Shown here one piece after another: positions 34,251-37,286 of a stretch of DNA of 37,286 nt. Position 1 is the stretch's first letter, and each line of letters opens with the position of its first letter. Made by a program: the position numbers and the translations under genes. The notes beneath the pieces are model-generated. The model did no database searches. It was given only the letters and a program-made list of their open reading frames with translations, and had not been told where the DNA came from. The stretch spans positions 1 through 37,286 of the forward strand of contig CAZVUN010000015.1 of the NCBI GenBank assembly GCA_964629975.1. Direction: 5' to 3'. The DNA comes from G020354085 sp964629975 (GTDB taxonomy: Bacteria; Pseudomonadota; Gammaproteobacteria; Acidiferrobacterales; Sulfurifustaceae).

Positions 34251-35006
34251 ATGACTAACCGCAACATCGCCCTCTGGTATCAGACCCTCGGCCTCGGACC
34301 TGGCCGGCACGATTGGCGTGCGGTGCAGAAACGTTACCGCAGGCTCGTCAGGCAACTCCACCCTGACCGTCTTCCGGCCGACAGCCCGCAGCGCGCGGCT
34401 GCCGAGGAGCGCGTGAAGCAGATCAACGTCGCCTACCGCGCGCTCGCAGCTCAACACCGACTCCATGGTGAGTTGCCGCCCTTTCTGCAGACGTCTGGCC
34501 AGGTTACTCGCAGACCTGTCGCTCCGCCTCGCCGTCCCCGCAGCGCGCCTGTCTCGGCGCCCCAGCCCGATATCGCCCGACCCACGGCGCACGATGCCGC
34601 CGAGAAAGTTCCTGACACCGCATCCGCGCGCCCCAACCGTGTGTGGGTGGTGCCCATCGCGGTCCTGGCAGCGCTTGGCTACTTTGCTGTTACACAACTC
34701 GGTGAGATCTCCGACCGCTGGCTCGCCGACACCGCTGCCAGCGGCGGCGCAAGTGCCGTGCCGGGCGCCGGCGAGCGGCCGCGCGCCGCTCCTTTTACTA
34801 TTGGCGCCACACTGGGCCAGGTACACGCGGCGCAGGGAATACCAACTTCCGTGGACGATGATGTTTGGCATTACGGTCTGTCCACAGTGAAGTTCGTCAA
34901 CGGCCGCGTTCAGTCCTGGCAGGAGCATCCAGACTACCCTCTCAATGTGCAACTAATCCGACCAGACGAATACGGCATCGAGTCTTCGTCCCCACGCAAC
35001 CCCTAA
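34251..35006 (+). CDS. J-domain (DnaJ-like) membrane protein
   Basis: A 251-residue protein in three parts. Residues 1-70 are a J-domain with helices around the catalytic HPD (37-39), in YRRLVRQLHPDRLPADS, so it can stimulate a DnaK/Hsp70. A Pro/Arg-rich linker leads to one membrane helix (131-150, VWVVPIAVLAALGYFAVTQL). The C-terminal ~70 residues resemble the small BamE/SmpA-like fold (FTIGATLGQVHAAQGIPTS followed by WHYGLSTVKF), presumably periplasmic. Residue 251 is last; its stop overlaps the convergent sugar-transferase stop by four bases. ATG 34251 was chosen because the J-domain starts there, although no good ribosome binding site is visible. It is transcribed opposite to the EPS operon. 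Its role in EPS assembly is unknown. Confidence 0.85.
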   Translation: MTNRNIALWYQTLGLGPGRHDWRAVQKRYRRLVRQLHPDRLPADSPQRAAAEERVKQINVAYRALAAQHRLHGELPPFLQTSGQVTRRPVAPPRRPRSAPVSAPQPDIARPTAHDAAEKVPDTASARPNRVWVVPIAVLAALGYFAVTQLGEISDRWLADTAASGGASAVPGAGERPRAAPFTIGATLGQVHAAQGIPTSVDDDVWHYGLSTVKFVNGRVQSWQEHPDYPLNVQLIRPDEYGIESSSPRNP

Positions 35007-36412
35007 CGGGCCCCGCGTCCGAACATGACAACCTCTGCGGTCTGCAGAAGGATCAACATGTCGAGGAACAATGTGTGGTTCTTCGCGTAATAGAGGTCAT
35101 ACTGCAGCTTTTGCCGCGCATCCTCCACCGAGGCGCCATAGGGGTAGCGGATTTGCGCCCACCCCGTGAGACCCGGTTTGACCGTGTGCCGGTTTGAGTA
35201 ATACGGAATCTCGCGCCTCAACTCCTCGACGAACTGGGGGCGCTCCGGTCGCGGACCCACCAGGCTCATATCGCCCTTGAGTACATTGAAGAGCTGCGGC
35301 AGTTCATCGATGCGCAGTGTACGAATGACGCGACCGACGCGGGTGATGCGTGAATCATTGCGTTGGGCCCACTGCGCAACTCCATCGCGCTCGGCATCCA
35401 CGCGCATGCTGCGGAACTTGAGGACCTCGAAGGGATGTCCGCACTCGCCGATGCGCAGTTGCCTGTACAGGATCGGTCGACCGGTCTCGGCGAAGATTGC
35501 CACCGCCGTCAGCAACATCAGCGGCGCGCTAGCGATAAGCATCGCCAGACCTGCCACGACATCGACGATGCGCTTCGACGCATTGCGGTAGGAAGTCCGG
35601 CAGAACCCGTCAGAAAACACCATCCAGCTCGGGTTGAGCGAATCAAGCTGAACGTGGCCGGTTTCGCGTTCGAAGAAGCTGGACAGCTCGACGATGCTTA
35701 TTCCCTCGAGCTTGCACTCGAGCAGTTCCCGGATCGGGACGTTACCATTGCGCCGATCGCGGATGCCGACCACCAACTCCTCGACACCATAGCGCGCGCA
35801 GATGGCAAGCAGCGGAGCCTCATCCTTGATGATCTTTGCCTCATCGACATGGTGGGTGGTGCTCCCCATTGGCAGGTAACCGACCAGCTCTATCCGATGC
35901 GCAAGATTGTGACGTCGGATCATGTCCTCAACGCCGGCCGCGCGAGTGCCGGTGCCGAGAACAATGATGCGACGACGCAATGCATCACGATCCACGACGC
36001 GCAGGAACACCGCGCGCGCCAGAATCGACAGAACTACCGCGGAAGCGACGGTAAGCGCGAAGGCGCCGCGGCCAAGAAACAGATCCGGCAGAGCGTAGAA
36101 CACGAGCGTCATGAGCGCCGTGCCGAGAACAAAACTTGCGAAGAATCGGACGGAATAGTCCCAATTGCCGCGCACGATGTCCCGCGTGTACAACCCCATC
36201 GCGCCGTGCGTAACCAGCATCATCGCGGCGAAAGCGAGAGCCTTGGGATAGATCGGCAAGAGCTGCTCCTGTCCGTCGAGCCCGCTGCCGAAAAAGCGTA
36301 GCGCGATGCCCGCGTACATGGATACGCAAAGGACCACGGCGTCCACCGCCCCCAGCACCAGAATCTGTGCGGGCACGAAGTGTTTGAAAATTCTCAACGC
36401 GGTTTCCCCCAC
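35003..36412 (-). CDS. EPS sugar transferase (TIGR03013-like, initiating transferase)
   Basis: A 469-residue polyprenyl-phosphate sugar-1-phosphate transferase of the XrtA/PEP-CTERM-locus family (TIGR03013-like, WcaJ/WbaP superfamily). Four N-terminal membrane helices (about 13-140) are followed by a CoA-binding-like Rossmann domain (RRRIIVLGTGTRAAGVEDM). The catalytic bacterial sugar transferase domain begins at KRIVDVVAGLAMLIASAPLM. It includes FEVLKFRSM, RIDELPQLFNVLKGDMSLVG and KPGLTGWAQI. It would transfer the first sugar-phosphate to undecaprenyl phosphate. It is monocistronic here, with a likely promoter in the 36413-36740 region. Confidence 0.93.
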   Translation of the reverse strand: MGETALRIFKHFVPAQILVLGAVDAVVLCVSMYAGIALRFFGSGLDGQEQLLPIYPKALAFAAMMLVTHGAMGLYTRDIVRGNWDYSVRFFASFVLGTALMTLVFYALPDLFLGRGAFALTVASAVVLSILARAVFLRVVDRDALRRRIIVLGTGTRAAGVEDMIRRHNLAHRIELVGYLPMGSTTHHVDEAKIIKDEAPLLAICARYGVEELVVGIRDRRNGNVPIRELLECKLEGISIVELSSFFERETGHVQLDSLNPSWMVFSDGFCRTSYRNASKRIVDVVAGLAMLIASAPLMLLTAVAIFAETGRPILYRQLRIGECGHPFEVLKFRSMRVDAERDGVAQWAQRNDSRITRVGRVIRTLRIDELPQLFNVLKGDMSLVGPRPERPQFVEELRREIPYYSNRHTVKPGLTGWAQIRYPYGASVEDARQKLQYDLYYAKNHTLFLDMLILLQTAEVVMFGRGAR

Positions 36413-36540
36413 TTCGTTTTTTACCCGCGTCCGTGCCGTTGCTGATGGTGCGGCTTGCTACATCCTCCGTTCGGTGCCGACCAAACCTTGAGCCGCTACG
36501 CAAGAGCGAACCGTTACAAATGTTGATACACGCTCATGCG

Positions 36541-36567
36541 CTCGCTGCTCAAGCAACGAGCAGCGAG
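36541..36567. promoter_or_regulatory. Perfect 10-bp hairpin upstream of sugar transferase
   Basis: CTCGCTGCTC (36541-36550) and GAGCAGCGAG (36558-36567) form a perfect stem with a 7-base loop, followed by TTT on the plus side. It lies about 130 bases upstream of the sugar transferase ATG. It could be a weak plus-strand terminator insulating the operon or a leader structure. Confidence 0.45.
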
Positions 36568-36686
36568 TTTGCACGATGCCGTGTCGCTTGCCAAGCAGTT
36601 CGCTTGCGCGCGTGCGTAACAATATCGAACACACACATGCAATCGGTCCAATGGATTAACACAGTTACGTTCAAGTGATGTTACGC

Positions 36687-36728
36687 GGCAATTGATTTGG
36701 TGCGTCAGGCAATTGACTTGCTGCGTCA
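36687..36728. repeat. 21-bp tandem repeat, two copies
   Basis: Copies at 36687-36707 and 36708-36728 both start GGCAATTGA and end TGCGTCA, with two mismatches between them. The 21-bp period equals two helical turns, as in tandem regulator sites. GTTACG words flank the pair at 36664, 36680 and 36731. Confidence 0.6.
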
Positions 36729-37248
36729 GCGTTACGATTCCTTGGCGGCCACTAACCGGTGCACGATCGAACCGCGGCATGCCCCACAGCGCAACGCGAT
36801 GCCTCATTTATGTGACCACGGAGTAATGAGTTTTCGATATCGCATCAACATTTACCGTTGGCAGCCAGAATCGCCAATCGCCAGGCCTGTCACGGGATGG
36901 TGTGCGATGATGGAACGCTCTATTGCGCTCTTGTCGCGCCACGCAACCGGAACCATTGAAGCGTGCGCTTGACGACGTTCAGGCCGACGGCACGGAAACC
37001 CGTACGACCGCCATTGTGCGTCCCCGGAGATGCAAAGGCGTCCTCAGCAATGTGCGTCCACCGCCGCTGTCACAGCAGTGACACATCCACCCTGCGGGTG
37101 AGCGGAAGCGCTCGGGAGGGAGAGGAACGCAGCAGGCGCTGATTGCGGCGCTGAGACGTCAGCCGTTGCCGGAGAGTTTCAGGGCCCCTGCTGCAACCGT
37201 CTCGATACAGTCACGCGCGAGGCGCTCGACAACTGTCAGCGCCAATGC

Positions 37249-37286
37249 TAATTGTCCCCTGATCGGCAACTAATTTTGTCCCTCAA
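37249..37286. mobile_element. Possible edge of a mobile element
   Basis: Two similar direct repeats, TAATTGTCCCCT (37249-37260) and TAATTTTGTCCCTC (37271-37284), end the window. Their spacing and G/C-run style resemble multiple terminal repeats of IS21-like elements, but this rests on general resemblance. No transposase is inside the window; any element would extend to the right. Confidence 0.22.

Larger units (their letters stand above)
36413..37286. other. Long intergenic region at right edge
   Basis: About 870 bases with no supported gene. It holds, from left, the probable promoter region of the sugar transferase, a perfect 10-bp hairpin (36541-36567), five GTTAC/GTAAC words, a 21-bp tandem repeat (36687-36728), a TGTCAC/GTGACA inverted repeat (37068-37083), and a possible mobile-element edge (37249-37286). 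Two short frames (36697-36972 plus; 37159-37269 minus) look faintly protein-like but have no recognisable family. Confidence 0.45.

Noticed and set aside
36697..36972. 91-residue frame starting within the 21-bp repeat
   Set aside because: The first residues look helical and protein-like (RQAIDLLRQRYDSLA), but this arises from the tandem repeat; there is no ribosome binding site or recognisable family.
37159..37269. 36-codon minus-strand frame (ends AAGALKLSGNG)
   Set aside because: It reads protein-like but has only a TTG start, no ribosome binding site and no known match. Kept as part of the mobile-element observation only.
1..37286. CRISPR arrays, tRNA or rRNA genes
   Set aside because: No regularly spaced repeats, cloverleaf-forming sequence or rRNA motif was noticed on either strand.

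Overview
The window is a GC-rich proteobacterial chromosome segment, most likely beta- or gammaproteobacterial (inferred from codon use and gene families). It is dominated by an exopolysaccharide (EPS) locus of the kind linked to the XrtA/PEP-CTERM (exosortase A) system. The core is a minus-strand run of 19 genes from 33830 down to 12371, mostly overlapping or a few bases apart.

The first five genes of the run are the conserved secretion and assembly module. In order they are a Wza-like export lipoprotein, a Wzz-like chain-length protein, a BY-kinase-like protein, an outer-membrane beta-barrel protein and an ExeA-like ATPase. The membrane sugar transferase that would start the repeat unit (35003-36412) lies just upstream, behind a plus-strand J-domain membrane protein. 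After a 257-bp gap the run continues with the variable module: three GT4 and one GT2 glycosyltransferases, a Wzx flippase, a Wzy/ligase-like polymerase, four polysaccharide-deacetylase-like proteins, two GNAT/FemAB-like transferases, a secreted beta-propeller protein and a YdcF-like (DUF218) protein. No exosortase, PEP-CTERM protein or asparagine-synthase-like amidotransferase is visible.

The left third (1-12217) is more mosaic. It has a small secreted protein, a UDP-HexNAc 6-dehydrogenase-like enzyme (uronic acid precursor), a lipoprotein with two InlB-type repeats and a beta-propeller paralogous to the one in the EPS run, a di-haem peroxidase lipoprotein, an ATP-grasp ligase, a methyltransferase, a PrpF-family isomerase and a third GNAT/FemAB-like protein.

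Inferred pathway: the sugar transferase loads the first sugar on the lipid carrier, the GTs extend the unit with amino sugars and a HexNAc-uronic acid, Wzx flips it, Wzy polymerises it under Wzz control, and Wza exports it. Several deacetylases together with several GNAT/FemAB-like proteins suggest a heavily N-modified amino-sugar polymer.

The intergenic regions hold notable structure: a 26-bp near-perfect palindrome upstream of the peroxidase, a structured leader before the ATP-grasp gene, overlapping alternative hairpins between convergent genes, a repeated CACATGTG palindrome in the only large gap of the operon, and a 21-bp tandem repeat with GTTAC boxes upstream of the sugar transferase. 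The last 40 bases may be the edge of a mobile element.
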